A DNA stretch of 64,000 bases from Allodiplogaster sudhausi. Taxonomy: Eukaryota > Nematoda > Chromadorea > Rhabditida > Diplogasteridae. Shown here in pieces: positions 50,801 to 63,191 of this stretch. The notes beneath the pieces are model-generated. The model was not told the DNA's origin. It saw only the letters and a list, made by a program, of their open reading frames with translations, and ran no database searches. The number at the start of each line of letters is the position of its first letter. The stretch's first letter is position 1. The DNA is taken from assembly GCA_945643635.1 (NCBI GenBank), contig CALZFC010000018.1, positions 2,394,001 to 2,458,000 on the forward strand, given 5' to 3'. A program made the position numbers and the translations under genes.

Positions 50801-53800
50801 GAAGGCGCCGGCGTTGATGGGCGTCTAAGTATAAGTGTTGGGATTCATTTACAGATTTATTTTACATCTTAAATACACTTTAATAGTGCTGAGAAGTTTT
50901 GTTTATATTCATACATTTGTAGAATACGTGACTTCGGATACAAGGGAAGTTAGGGATATTATTACATATCTGCACTATTCCTTTCCGGGAGTACATATTC
51001 AATTTCACAACGTACTACATCTTCTGTCCCTATATAAACCCCCTTCAACCCATGAAGGAGGTGTGCTTGTTCTCTGGTGGTTCCCGAATCATCACAAGCT
51101 TCTCGGATCTCTTCCGACGCTTCGCTCTGTCCCCCTCCGTGCACTCTCCGGCAGAGTATGTATCGAGGAGTGAGGATTAGGTAGGGTTGTAAAGGAGTAC
51201 GGTCAGTGAGAGTGGAGTGAGAGAGTTAGACGAGAGTGGTAATAGAGTCCTGGAGAACTCGTGCGAGATATGCCAAGACCACAGAGGTTGTTGGCGAGAG
51301 GGTCTCGCCGCAAGAAATCTGGCGCTTGTGTCAGAAGCAGCTTTGGTGACAGAGAGAAAATGTGAAGACGAAGGATTACAATTAATAGTGAAATGTGTAT
51401 ATATGAACATATATTTAATTATGATTGCACAACATTTTCAGAACAAATTTTTCCTTCATTATTTATTAAATTTAGATTACTGGTTAACCTGCGTCTTCTT
51501 GTTGACGCGTCCGAGAAACTCGAATAACAGACCATCGCTGGCAATGGAGTAGGCGCATCGAGGCAGGGAGTACAGGTAGCCGAGCTGTGGTTATGCAATG
51601 AAAACTCTCTTTTTAATCAATAACATGCAAATATGTTTATTTTAATTCATTATAATAAAGTCTTAATAAAATAATAATGAACGTACCGCGCAAGTGGTGA
51701 TTGCAAAGAGAGCGCCAATGGCGACAGCATACTTGGCCCATCCGGCGCCGTTCATCTCAAAGGCCAGCGGAAACGCAGACGAGGGGTGCACCTGAGGTGA
51801 ATCAAAAGAAATAAAATTAATGTCAGATAAATAATGCAAAATAAATTTACCCACCATTTCATAAGGCACCATCAGCGAAATGACGCCGGACATGAGAACG
51901 TACGCGGCAGTGGCGATGAGCATGGAGAAGACCGTGGCACGAGGGAGAGACTTGGCTGGATCTGGAGAGGGGAGAGAGAAGAGAGGGAAAGAGTAAAGGG
52001 ATGAGAGGAGAGGGAGAGAGAGAAGAAAGAGAGTGAAGTGAGGGATAGAAAGAATAGAAAGGGGATAGAAAAAGAGTGGAGAGAAAAGAGGGTCAGCGAG
52101 AAGAAGAGATGAGGCAGAGAAAAGGGAGAAAACATACCCTTGGCCTCTTCTCCGGCCGTTCCAATTCCTTCAAAACCAATGTAGGAGAAGAAGCAGGTCG
52201 CTGCGCCTGTAATAATTTGTCAAATCAAATGTGTCATCTAAGCATTCCGATATAGACAAGAATTGCCACATTTTTAGTGCGATTGATGATTCAGAGTTCA
52301 TATTGAAGCGGAAGTATGTAGGTTTAAAAATAAATAATAATAAGATATGTTACCAGCTAATGTTCCATCAATGCCATAGGGAAAGAAGCGTGAATTTCCG
52401 TGGTGATCAAGGCCGGTCCAGTTCGAGAAGTCCATGTAGAAAGCACCGACCACGACGACAAAGGAGATTACCTGGTGTGAAAAAAAGAATAATTTAGTCA
52501 ATATAATTTTATGTATCTCAAAGCTTTTAGGTCTTCTCGATCGATATCCGAATCGGAAATCGGAAGTGAAGAGGCTGACGAGCAGATTTGCCATGGAGAA
52601 CATGTTGATAAAGCGAGAAGAGGTCTTTGATCCAAGAGCGACGCAAGCAGAGCAGACGACAGCGAAGACGACTGCAACGACATCCGGATAGCGGGCGATC
52701 ATCCTGCCATCCTAGATTTAGCCATCTTCTTGTTTATATATTATTATTGCATTAAAAATCCGTTCTAAATGTTTTTTAATGCTTTTATATTTCACAAAAT
52801 GTGTATTTATTTAATTAATATGTGATTTTTATTGTCCGCCACAATTTTATCATAATAAATTAGGTTAAAAAGAGTAATTTAACGCTGAAATACCAAAAGC
52901 TTCCGATCACTAACACCCATTTGGCCAAGGATTGACATCGTTGTGTTGCTGATGGCGCCATTCAGCATCGTATCGAGGTTGTTCGACCAGGCACGCGAGA
53001 GCACTGGCAATCAGGGTTGCAGTTTTTTTTGTTTTTTTTGGTTTTTTGGGGTTTTAACAAAAAACTTTTTTGTTTGTTTTTTTGTTTGGGGTCGGCCCAA
53101 AAACACAAAAAAAACCTTTTACTCGAAATCTTCCGGATGTTTCTTCCTTCAGCAAAATTTTAAGATTAGAGGGTTCTAATTTCTCAACTAGTTATATCAC
53201 TTTTTAGTATAATTGTCATTTCCGAATTTGTTATTGTGTTTATTGTGTTATGGGTGTTGTAGATCAAGAAATTAATCAATTTTCTCTTCTAAAATTACGA
53301 TTAATGCTATTTTTTTTTGGTTTTTTTGTTATTTTTTGTTTTTTGTACAAAAAATTTCTTCTTTTTTGTTTTTTTTTTCCTCAAAAAAACCGATTTTTTG
53401 GTTTTTTTTGGCCCAAAAATTTTTTTTATCCTTGAGTTTTTTGTTCTACATCCCTGCTGGCAATGCGTATAATGATTTCTCCTTTATTTTCATTCTTTAT
53501 TCTATGACATTATAAATTATAAACTGTATATCTATACAGTCAATAACTTATAATGTACACATTGCAAATTAATGAACTAAAATGAAAATAATAAAAAGAT
53601 ATTGAAAAGATGGTGCTTGGCAGGCTTGAAATGAGAGCACTGACCAGCCGCTCCGACGAGATGCTCCAAGACGACGTTCCATCCGATGATGAAGGCCCAC
53701 ACTTCTCCACAGCCGACGTACGTGTACGTGTACGCGCTGCCCGCCTTCGGGTACCTGCACTTTCACTTATTTATCATTCCTATTTGGAGGAAAAACCTGA

Positions 53801-53869
53801 TGGCCATAATATTACGAAAAAATTTTATCACAGTATTCATATGCTGCTCCGGAACGCTTTGTCGCTCTC

Positions 53870-53908
<39 letters not shown>

Positions 53909-54430
53909 CTATCTCTATCGCTATCTCTCTTTCTCTCTCTATCTCTCTATCTCTCTCTATCTCTATCTCTCTCTCTATCTCCCTCTCTCTATATCTCTCT
54001 CTCTCTCGCTCTCTCTCGCTCTCTTCCAACCTCGCGCTCAGCTCAGCATAGCAGAGCGCACAGAGAAGAGCAGCAAAGCCGGCGAGCATGAACGAGATGA
54101 TAATCGACGGGCCGGCCGTATTCTTGAGGACAGCTCCTTAAAAATAAACTGTTTCTATGTCAATCAGACTATGATAATACTTGCAAACTTTTTGTCTTTA
54201 TCAAGTGCATGCTATAAAAGTATTATATTTGTTTCTTTATTAATATTAATATTAATATTAAAATATATAAAATAAACATGATTGAAGTGGGCGCCATGTT
54301 TCTGACCGGTGACAACGTAGATGCCCGAGCCGACCATGTGCGAGACGCCGAAGAGTGTCAAGTCGAAGGTCGACAGACAACGGTTCAGAGGCGTCTCGAG
54401 GTCGCCACGAGGAATGTCCTCGATAGACAT
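47887..54430 (-). CDS. Cationic amino acid transporter (CAT, SLC7 family), copy 5, apparently intact
   Basis: Exons, high to low: 54430-54307, 54136-54031, 53754-53645, 53003-52915, 52711-52580, 52471-52354, 52206-52138, 51961-51855, 51791-51687, 51584-51489, 50824-50731, 50631-50557, 50447-50343, about 49024-48969, 48776-48687, 48349-48241, 47990-47887. They give about 562 residues in a continuous frame. Motifs: [78 protein letters not shown] and [12 protein letters not shown]. The N-terminus ([16 protein letters not shown]) is about 10-15 residues shorter than in the other copies and lacks the basic SRxxR start, so an upstream exon may be missing. It lacks the TPLK/RC intron of copies 4 and 6 but has an extra intron (49025-50342) filled by the second foldback element. 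Intron 3 holds a hAT-like MITE next to the acceptor. Confidence 0.9.
49204..50324. mobile_element. Tc1/mariner-type foldback element, copy B (about 1121 bp)
   Basis: It has the same ends as copy A (CAGTCCGCCCAGGATCTTGG ... CCTGGGCGGGACTG, with one C lost at the left end), TA flanks at 49202-49203 and 50325-50326, and arms of about 400 bp that are near-identical to copy A. The core is reversed on the plus strand, but because the host gene is on minus, its orientation relative to the host transcript is the same as copy A. Short ORFs in the arms are not genes. It lies in the extra intron of CAT copy 5. Confidence 0.92.
53012..53456. mobile_element. hAT-like MITE, 445 bp, inserted at a splice acceptor
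   Basis: The ends CAGGGTTGCAG... and ...CTACATCCCTG are flanked by the 8 bp direct repeat CTGGCAAT (53004-53011 and 53457-53464), typical of hAT insertion. The right end shares ACATCCCTG with the 4.8 kb hAT-like composite at 34089-38928. The body is extremely T/G-rich with (T)nGG and GGCCCAAAA motifs and has no coding content. On the host strand the duplicated target reads ATTGCCAG, and its copy next to the exon supplies the AG acceptor of CAT copy 5 exon 4 (exon starts at 53003). Confidence 0.85.
53868..54016. repeat. (CT)n/(CTAT)n microsatellite in CAT copy 5 intron 2
   Basis: About 150 bp of CT with CTAT interruptions lie next to the exon 2 donor. On the transcribed strand this is GA-rich. 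Confidence 0.9.
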
Positions 54431-57126
54431 CAACGACTACTTACACGCTTATAAGCAGAAACTATTTACAGTTATTTATTAGAATTGAAAGATTCTGAAT
54501 ATACATACGTATGTCTTCACAGATGACATTTTTTTTAAAGATGCTTCATAAATGAGCGGGAAAGATAAAGGTATAATATCGCTGAAAAAAAAAGATTGCA
54601 GGTTCGATTTATCGCGTATTCCATGATAGCAGGCACTCTCATTCTCTCATACTATTTCGCAACCTGCTTCGTGAAGTAGAATGAGAGGGAGAAGGGTAGC
54701 TGCAGTTTTGGATTTTGGTGAAACGTCATCCAACCTTTGTCCGCAACATCCTCGACAGCAGTGACGGAGGCATGGCTGGCGATTCTCAGAGAGTCGTGAT
54801 CGGAAGGAAGCCAGCAGCAGGGTGCCAAGTTTGATGTTCTGTAAGATAAATAAAAGGACTTTTTTCGTCATGTGAAGCCCAGGTTCAGGCAGGAACAAGA
54901 GGGATAGCGAGAGAGTAGAGAGATAGAGAGAGAATGAGAGTGAGAAAGAAAGTGGAAGGGACCATGTGATAACATAGCGATTGCACAGGGAATGTAGAAT
55001 TAGCCTATCGTTAGTTATCTATTGAAGTTCTGGCAGTTGAACGATTGAACGAAGTATGACGAGAAAAGGTTAAGAATTTATTAGAGTGAGAAGTAGGCGC
55101 GGACTCGCTCTAGATATCTTACTCTCCCATTTGTGTCTTATTTATTACTTGGACTATATGAGTTTTTACTTGCTCTCGTTCAGCTCTGTTCAAGATCGGT
55201 TCCCTTCAAGAGCAATAAAGGGGTGAGAACTTCTTGCAACGGATGAAATTTTGTGAAAAGAGGCTAATGGTAGGCTGGCACATTTATTGAAGTCGTTAAA
55301 TTGAAGGAGAAATTAGAATTTAAAACCAATCCTCTTACATGTGAAATTAAAGAGAGTGTAGCAACGGGGAATGAACTAAAGTGTAAAAATGTATTGACGA
55401 ATCGAAAATGGAACGAAAAACCACCGGCGATGTCAGAAAGAGCACAAAAGTACTATTTGACGAATAAGTGCGACCTCTCTCGTTCATTGGAATTGTCAGA
55501 GGGGAGGGGAAATGAAAGGGCGGTAGGAGATGTTTTCATCCGATTGAAACTGATTCACGCGGGTAATGGTTACAGCCAACACAACATATTTTATACTGGA
55601 AATATTTTATTAATAAATGTAGACTTACTTTATTCCCTTCAAAAGAAAAAAAAAGTGACCATGTCTTAAAAAGCGCTTTGGCGACCGTCGTGAATGGTAA
55701 AAACATGCAAATGGCAGAGGCACTCTCTGTGATGCAATCACCAGGGGGATTAGAGAGTCGATAGTAGGCTTGTGTCCATGATGATATTGGAAGAGATAGG
55801 CAGGGGGAGAGAGAACAACTGAGAGAAAGAGAGGCAGAGGGATGTAGACGGAAATAGAAAGATAGAGGTCGCGAGAGAAAGAGAGGGAGAAAGACAGGCG
55901 GAAAGGGAAAGTAAAAAGGAGAGACACATGAGAAAGCGAGTTTGTCAGAGCCGATTAGTGATGGCAAAAGAAGCGGTAAAAACCTGCTGGGAATTAAAAG
56001 AAGAGTTATGCATACTGCAAGGTGACAGTGTGTCTCGTTATGTTTTGTACATTGAATGTATTCTATTTCCTTGAACATGAAACATATTCGCGGATCGTTG
56101 TATTGCACTTCATCTAATGTTTTAGCTTGGTGTGCACACAAGCAGAAAGGATCCATCTTTGAAGAAGCGAATGAATCGGCGGTGCCCACAATTTCTATCA
56201 CCTCGGGCCTTTCCTACAAGTTTGCGCTATTTCATTTGGTGCAAATCAGAGATGGTCGCCACCTCAGCTAGCGAAGCATCATCACTTCCGCTACAACTGT
56301 GATAGGAATAATATAAAACAGGACTGATAATGGTAAGGAATCAACACATACAGTTCAAACGCGCATTCTACTGAACTGAATTTCCCCGTGGTGAATCCTC
56401 GCACAAACCGCCCGATCTAAATCATTGTTGACACTCTTCGTAAATCGAATTCCCATTTCGATGGCCGTGACCTCTGGTGTTTGACTACGTCCGCGTATAT
56501 GTAGTACGTGAAAACAAACACACGCAAATGTCAAGGTGGAATTTCTCCTCAAATTCTGCTCTACTTTTATTTTGCTCCAATTTCGGCATAATAAACTTTC
56601 TTCTTCATCTTCAACAAGAGTGTGAAAAGGTCAATTTATTCATGTATTTGAAATATTTGAAAGGAAAACGACAAGACTAACAAAGGCATGGGTATGCTTA
56701 AGGCAGCCTTAGCACAAGCAGCAAAATGAATTTAGATTTAAGAAATATACATGTACTAAAAGAATTCCACGAGGCAAAAAATTTCACTCGTTCTAATATT
56801 ATTAAGGGAATTATGTTTCTCATCCCAAGCATGATATTTGAGCAACAACTAAAGCTATAAAAAATTTTACAATTAATTTCTGTGATGCTAAAATTAACGA
56901 GTTATAGATTTCAGAGATTGAAAGGGAGTCAGCTCGGCTTCAAAAAAAAAGAATTAAAAGTTACCGGTATTAAAGTGGCGAACATAGCCATATTGGCAAT
57001 AAGTGTTAAATGAGGAGAGAAAATATATGAATGAACAAGGCATTTTTGTTGAAACAGCTTAATAAAATAAAGCCAGTTATAAAAAGAGAATTTGAAATAA
57101 TAAAAAAAGAAACTTCTGGAGATGAT
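54431..57126. other. Intergenic region between CAT copies 5 and 6
   Basis: No gene supported. It has GA-rich DNA at 54900-54960 and 55800-55930. The longest open frame (55301-55669, plus) encodes a Lys/Asn-rich 122-residue product with no recognisable domain, which I treat as chance. Confidence 0.55.
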
Positions 57127-60100
57127 CTATTTCCCCTCGACAGCCGCTCTCTTGGCCAGCTTGATATCATGAATTGGCATTACCGTAGTCGGGGAGTGGC
57201 CTTCTTTGCTGTGGCGAATTCCGTACACAAAGTAAATGGTCATTCCTGAAAATACATTTTTTAATGATTGAGTTATTTTATTAGTTGACATAGTAGAACT
57301 GCCTAAAGAAAAAGAAGCATGCCAAAAATTTGTTTTATGAAGAGAATAAGAATTCCTTACCGACAACCATCCAGATGCCGAACCGCACCCACGTCAGGAA
57401 GGAGAGATGAGACATCATGAGAATGTTGATGAAGACTGACGCTGCGGGCAGATAGGGTAGGATCGGCACCTGGAAGGCAGTAATTTTTTTTAACTTTGAA
57501 CTTTCTATTTAAATATTCTTCTAATTCAAAAATTTATATGTTATTTTTGACGACTGATCGATGGTTTAAAGCATTATCCTGTTTCATTTGAATACCTTAT
57601 TGCTTTTATTAAAGATTTAATTCAGTAAATTAAGAAATGAAACCTTGAACGGAAGAATAGCATCGCTTTGTCGATGACAGTCAACGATGACCGTGGCAGC
57701 AATAAAAACAGCAGCGACGAGAAGCAGGCAGATCTGAAGAAGGAAATGGACATTAATTTTTGTTTGTTTTCTTCTTCTCTTTACTACAGCAACGATTTCG
57801 TTCAGATTAAAATAATGGCCTAAATTATAAGCATACCGATATTACAGTTAAAAGATGAATAGAATGCACAAATAAGTCATGAATAACAACAATAATAATA
57901 AACCTACAATGCCCAAGAAAGAAGACGCCGCCCCGCCGCCGATGAGGACGCCGAGTGCGAGGGAAGTGAAGATGATGACGGTCGCAGACGCAGAGACAAT
58001 GACACCCGGCTGGAAACGGTCGAGCCCGGTATCTGGCTCGGTCAGGTACGGTAGCCTCACACGGAGACGGCCGCCTGTATGTATATTCATTCTCTATCGT
58101 TTCGAAAAACTTTCATTCAATCATTTCATGATTATAAACACATACCATAACTGGATTAAATTATATAATGGAGAGTTAGAAAAAAAAGTAATTGATTTAC
58201 CACTGTTCATTCCACGCGAGAGTGGAAGGATTATGTACTCCATATGTTTGAGGAGAAAAAAAGAATGTTGTAGAAGGAAAGACAACCTTGATCATTGCCA
58301 TTCTTCTCTGGCCGGTATCGAATGATGATCGTGCACGCGGAGACAATCGCGTACGCGAGAAGCGTTCCTGAATTGCCATTTCTATATGCAATACCATAAA
58401 AAACTCGGGTAAAACAATCAATATATAAATATTTTTAAAAAGCCAACAAACCAATCGATAAGAACTCGACGAGAGCGTCGAGATCAAAGATCAGTGCCAT
58501 TATGCACACCAAGAATGTAAAGAAGACGCCAGCGTTTATGGGAGTCTAAATTTGGAGAGAGAAATAGGTTCAATCATACATTTTATTATACAAAAACTTT
58601 GTATAATAATAATATTATTACATTTAAAAAATTACTAAATACATTAATACCCACCTGCGTCCTCTCGTCCACTTTCGCCCACCACTTGAAGAGGAGGCCA
58701 TCCGCGGCGATCGCGTACACGGAGCGAGGAAGGGAGAAGAGCGAACCGAGCTGAGACATTCCGTTATTTCTTCTTTTTAACTTTTTTTCTGTTTAAAGTA
58801 TTATTGTTAGTCACGCCCAACAAAATAGGCTCAGAATAGGATCATTATGGATAACTGGCACTAGTATTTGCTGTACATATAAATTGTTACTTATTTATAC
58901 TAAGTAACATATAATAGTTTCATTGCTATAAATAGCTAATGGAATAAAAACAAACAGCCGCCGTTGTCATGGCGCAGAGAGCGCCAGCTGCCACGACGTA
59001 CTTGGCATAGTTGGCGCCGTTGTGGGCGAAGGCAATAGGGAAGGCGGAGGTGGGGTGCACCTAGAGATGGCTTCTTTCTCTCTCTTTCTCTAGTCTCTCA
59101 TACACACTGTCTTTTCAACTCTCTATTGTAACACACGCCCTCACACAGTCTCTCTCTCTCTTTCTCTATCGCTATTTACGCCTGAACTCTCTCTCTCTCT
59201 CTCTCGCTCGCAATATATCTATTTTTTCAACGTCATTATATCAATCTATAAATGACCCTGTCTCTCTTCACTTTTCGTCCTCCACACAAGTGACTTTCTT
59301 TCTGAACCTCTCTTAGATGATAAGAATGAGAAAGGACGAACCAATTCGTATGGCGTCATGAGTGAGAGAACGCCCGACATCAGAACGTAGGCCAATGTCG
59401 CAATGGCCATCGACCAAACAGTCGCGCGAGGGAGCGAATAGGCCGGATCTGCAGAACATTTTTTTTTAAATCATTATATAAAAAGTTTTCATAACTTTTG
59501 ATATACAAATTTATTTAGTTTCTCACTACATATATGATAGCATATTGTTAGCGGTTCACAACAACGAAATAACCTACATATTTGTTTTACTTGTTTAACC
59601 TTTTTTTATGTTTAAATATTATAATTAGAAAATAATACCTAAAATAAACAATCATATTCAAGATTAATCTGAAACTCATTGACAGACATCAATGAAATGT
59701 AATGCCTATTTTGCTATCGCCAACCTTTCGCCTCTTCGCCCGCAGTGCCAAGACCCTCGAAGCCAATGTAGGAGAAGAAGCAAGTCGCAGCACCTTACAA
59801 TTAAGCGGAACAATAGAATAGTAAGTTTGTAGTCTGCAGTTTTTTTGAGATTTCGTAATATACATATGTTGAAATTGTTAAAATATAACAAAGTGGTGAA
59901 GATAAAAAGATCGACCTGCCAAAGTTCCCTCAAACCCGTAGGGGAAGAAGCGTGATTTTCCATGCTCATCCGTGCCTGTCCAGTTATTGAAGTCGACGTA
60001 GATCGAACCGTGGATGATCACAAAGGCCATCACCTGCAAATACCTTGGATTTATAGATATCTCTTTTTATAAGCTACAAAACGTCGATAAGTTATTTATT

Positions 60101-61160
60101 ATTATTCTCTTCATTTACAAAAAATATCTAATTGGATTAAGTCCAAGAAGACCAACGAGAAGATTGGCGATAGAGAAGGCGTTAATGAACTGCGCCGCCA
60201 GCTTAGAGCCAATCGCCACGCAAATGGCGCAAACGACAAGCAAAACGACAGCCATGAAGTCGGGGTATTTCGTGATCAGAGAACCGTCCTGGAATTTTTT
60301 CCAATCAATAATTGGAAATGTTTGATATAGATATGTTAATTATGTAGTATATATATGTATATAAGTACATACATATTTATATATATATAATAAGAATGCG
60401 AACCCCTCCCATCGGGCCAATAATCTCGAGCGTGTAGTTGCTGATCGCATTGTTCAGCAAAGTGTCCAAGTTGCCCGACCATGCACGAGCCAGAGCTGAG
60501 ATGGTATACTCTTCCTTTTTTCTCTGGCACTTACATACATACATGTACATACATATGCATATATTTGAGAAATTGCTACTTTAGAAAAACAAATTTTAAA
60601 GTAAAATAATTTAATGCCATTAAAAATTAGGCCCATTAAACAAACAATAATAAATAAAAGAAGCGGACCAGCGCCGCCGATGAGATGCTCGAGGACGACG
60701 TTCCAGCCAATAATGAACGCCCAGATCTCGCCGCAGCCAACATAAGTGTACGTGTAGGCACTGCCCGCCTTTGGGTACCTTCAATATTCCTTTTTTTCAT
60801 TTCATGATACCAAGTTACAGTATCTTCGCTCTGAACATTCCGGTTGCTCATTAGAGCAGGCGAGAAAATTGCACTTTCTATGCCCTTACAATCTTTCCTA
60901 TCGTTCGTTCAGAACCAACACGTTCAAATCAACATCAATTTGTCCCTTCCGCTTGAGGTTTGCACTCTCTGACCCAGTTTGTCTGGAAGCATTCTGCCGT
61001 TTTTTCTTCATTCTTTTTCTCTTCCGTATTCTCTTATATGTACATAGATCTCTCATCAGCCTCACTAACTTCGTTCTCATCCTATCACTCTCTCATTCGC
61101 TCTCCCTCTCTCTCTCTCTCTCTCTCTCCCTCTCACTCACTCTCCCTCTCTTTCCCTCTT

Positions 61161-61203
<43 letters not shown>

Positions 61204-61811
61204 CTCTCTTCCAACCTGGCACTCAGCTCAGCATAGCATAGAGCGCACAGAAATGCAGCGAAGCCCGCGAGCAGGAAAGAGATGATGATGGAGGGCCCAG
61301 CCGTGTTCTTGAGTACCGAGCCTGAGGCCAGCATTGTTTACCAACACGTTTCTCTCGTTTCTCTTCTCTCCTTCTCTCTTTCTCTCTCTCACCCTCTCTC
61401 TCTCTCTCTGCCTTACATTCTCTCTTTCCTTCCCCTTAATATACTCTCTTTCTCTCTCTCTCTCTACCTTACATTCTCCCTTTCCTTCCTCTTCCTGCAC
61501 TCTCTCTTTCTTCTTTCTCTTCCTGCTTGTATCTCTTTTCTCTTGATTGGCGAAGAAGCTAGTCTTCCGCGGAAGTTCCCCTCCCTGCATCTCTCCAGAT
61601 GCTCTATGATTCTCCACTCATTTCGGAAGACTGTTTGTCATGTTCGGGTGCGTCCAAAATTGTCTGTCTGGTTAATGACGACCAAACTTAAACGTCGTGC
61701 AAATATGTGCTTATATGAGAATGCACATTCCGACGAAGGAAGGGATCAAGAGGAAGAGAGAGAGAGAAAGAGAGAGAGAGAAAGAGAGAGAGAGAGGGAA
61801 AGAGAGAGAGA

Positions 61812-61851
<40 letters not shown>

Positions 61852-63184
61852 GGTAAAGAGAGAGAGAGGAGAAAGAGAGAGAGAGAGGGAAAGAGAGAGG
61901 CTAAATGTTGTCTATGCATGTCGCATTACTAACGTCATGGCACATGTTAAACCCCAGCCTTGCAATATTTTGTTTGCAGAATAACCGATAACAATCTGGT
62001 AATCTGTAGATGAGGGTTGTTCGCCTACCATCCTCTTTTGAGGCTCGCCGTCAAACTATGCAGAAAATATCTTTGCCAAATTGACCACGGTGCAGGAATA
62101 CTGAGAGATCTGAGTAAAATGAACAGCAAGACAATTCGTCCTATCAGATCTGCAAATGGTCAGAAGGAAGAAGAAAGCGAGACAGAGAAAGAAAGAGAGA
62201 GAGAGAGAGAGAGAGAGGAGGGAGGGAGGGAGAGAACGATGGGAGGAAAGCGAAGGAGAGCAAAGAAAATGAACGGCCTGTCTGGACTGACCAAAGAATA
62301 CTGCATATTACAAGACAGTACAGGTTAGCCTCAAGATGGAAGAGATGGAGAGCTTTACCATTCTCAACACTCCGCGAACGGTGCTGCCCTTCCGGCCAAT
62401 AAATTGGGCCGTGAATAACACGTGAATAAGGAATTGGGATTGGCAGACTGTTCCTTGTTCTCCTAATAAGGCCTAAAAACCAGCATGCTAATTAGGCTAG
62501 TTGTTGCTAACTCTTTAAAGGAGGGCGATCACACATTAAATTAGGTGAGATTTCAAATTGCCGTAGCCCTTCGCCCTCTCACACGCGTGTGCTATTTTCA
62601 CACAGCATTCTTACTTTCAAATGCGCATTTCGGAAATCGTCTTCCTTTAAACGAAGCTAACTTTTGCTCCTTTTTTCGCTTAATTTGTTTTTCATCCCTT
62701 ACAAATAAAAATTAATTAAAGTCTCTAGCTCCTGGTAATGCAGGGTAATCTAAACATATTTTGAATATAAAATAATATCTCGTCATTCGTCATGTTCTCA
62801 CAAAGGGAGAATAAACCTGTCAAGACGTAGATTCCGGCCCCGACCATGTGAGAAACACCGAAGAGCGTCAAGTCAAAGGTCGAAAGGCATCGCCTGAAAT
62901 CAATCACATCATACAACAACTGAAATTATAATCAACAACAATACGATTTTTTTTACTTAAAAAACATTCTGGTATTCATTTTTCAACTATTAATTAAATA
63001 AAACATTTTCTATCTCGCCATCTCTGTGAAATTGCACGGAAAACATCATTCTAAAACATTACCACCAGATTAATGGCAAGTATTAAGAATGAATAACCAC
63101 GAAAACTGACTTGAGCGGCGTGTCAAGGTTGCCGATGGGAATCTCCTTCTTCCGAAGAATACTCGAGAAGAAGGAAGGAGACAT
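57127..63184 (-). CDS. Cationic amino acid transporter (CAT, SLC7 family), copy 6, intact
   Basis: Exons, high to low: 63184-63111, 62893-62817, 61321-61216, 60778-60669, 60495-60404, 60288-60157, 60033-59916, 59793-59725, 59448-59342, 59060-58956, 58750-58655, 58545-58452, 58367-58287, 58074-57908, 57733-57644, 57469-57361, 57245-57127. They give 581 residues with all phases consistent and GT-AG borders. Motifs: [79 protein letters not shown] and [12 protein letters not shown]. It is a multi-pass membrane CAT-type amino acid transporter. The start [16 protein letters not shown] has the basic N-terminus common to the family. Intron 2 (61322-62816) is large and rich in (CT)n/(GA)n. The loop after RYRP ([17 protein letters not shown]...) is the longest of the six, and the tail ends [10 protein letters not shown]. 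Confidence 0.94.
61105..61205. repeat. (CT)n microsatellite in CAT copy 6 intron 3
   Basis: A CT tract directly abuts the donor of exon 3 (61216). It is GA-rich on the transcribed strand, as in copies 2 and 5. Confidence 0.9.
61368..61906. repeat. CT-rich then GA-rich microsatellite blocks in CAT copy 6 intron 2
   Basis: CT-rich DNA at 61368-61520 is followed at 61755-61905 by a nearly pure (GA)n tract. A further GA tract is at 62182-62235. Long Arg/Glu and Ser/Leu ORFs over them are artefacts. Confidence 0.9.
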
Positions 63185-63191
63185 CCTTGCT

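Noticed and set aside
55301..55669. 122-residue plus-strand ORF between CAT copies 5 and 6
   Set aside because: Lys/Asn-rich, no domain, no splice signals or neighbours to support it; AT-rich composition explains it.
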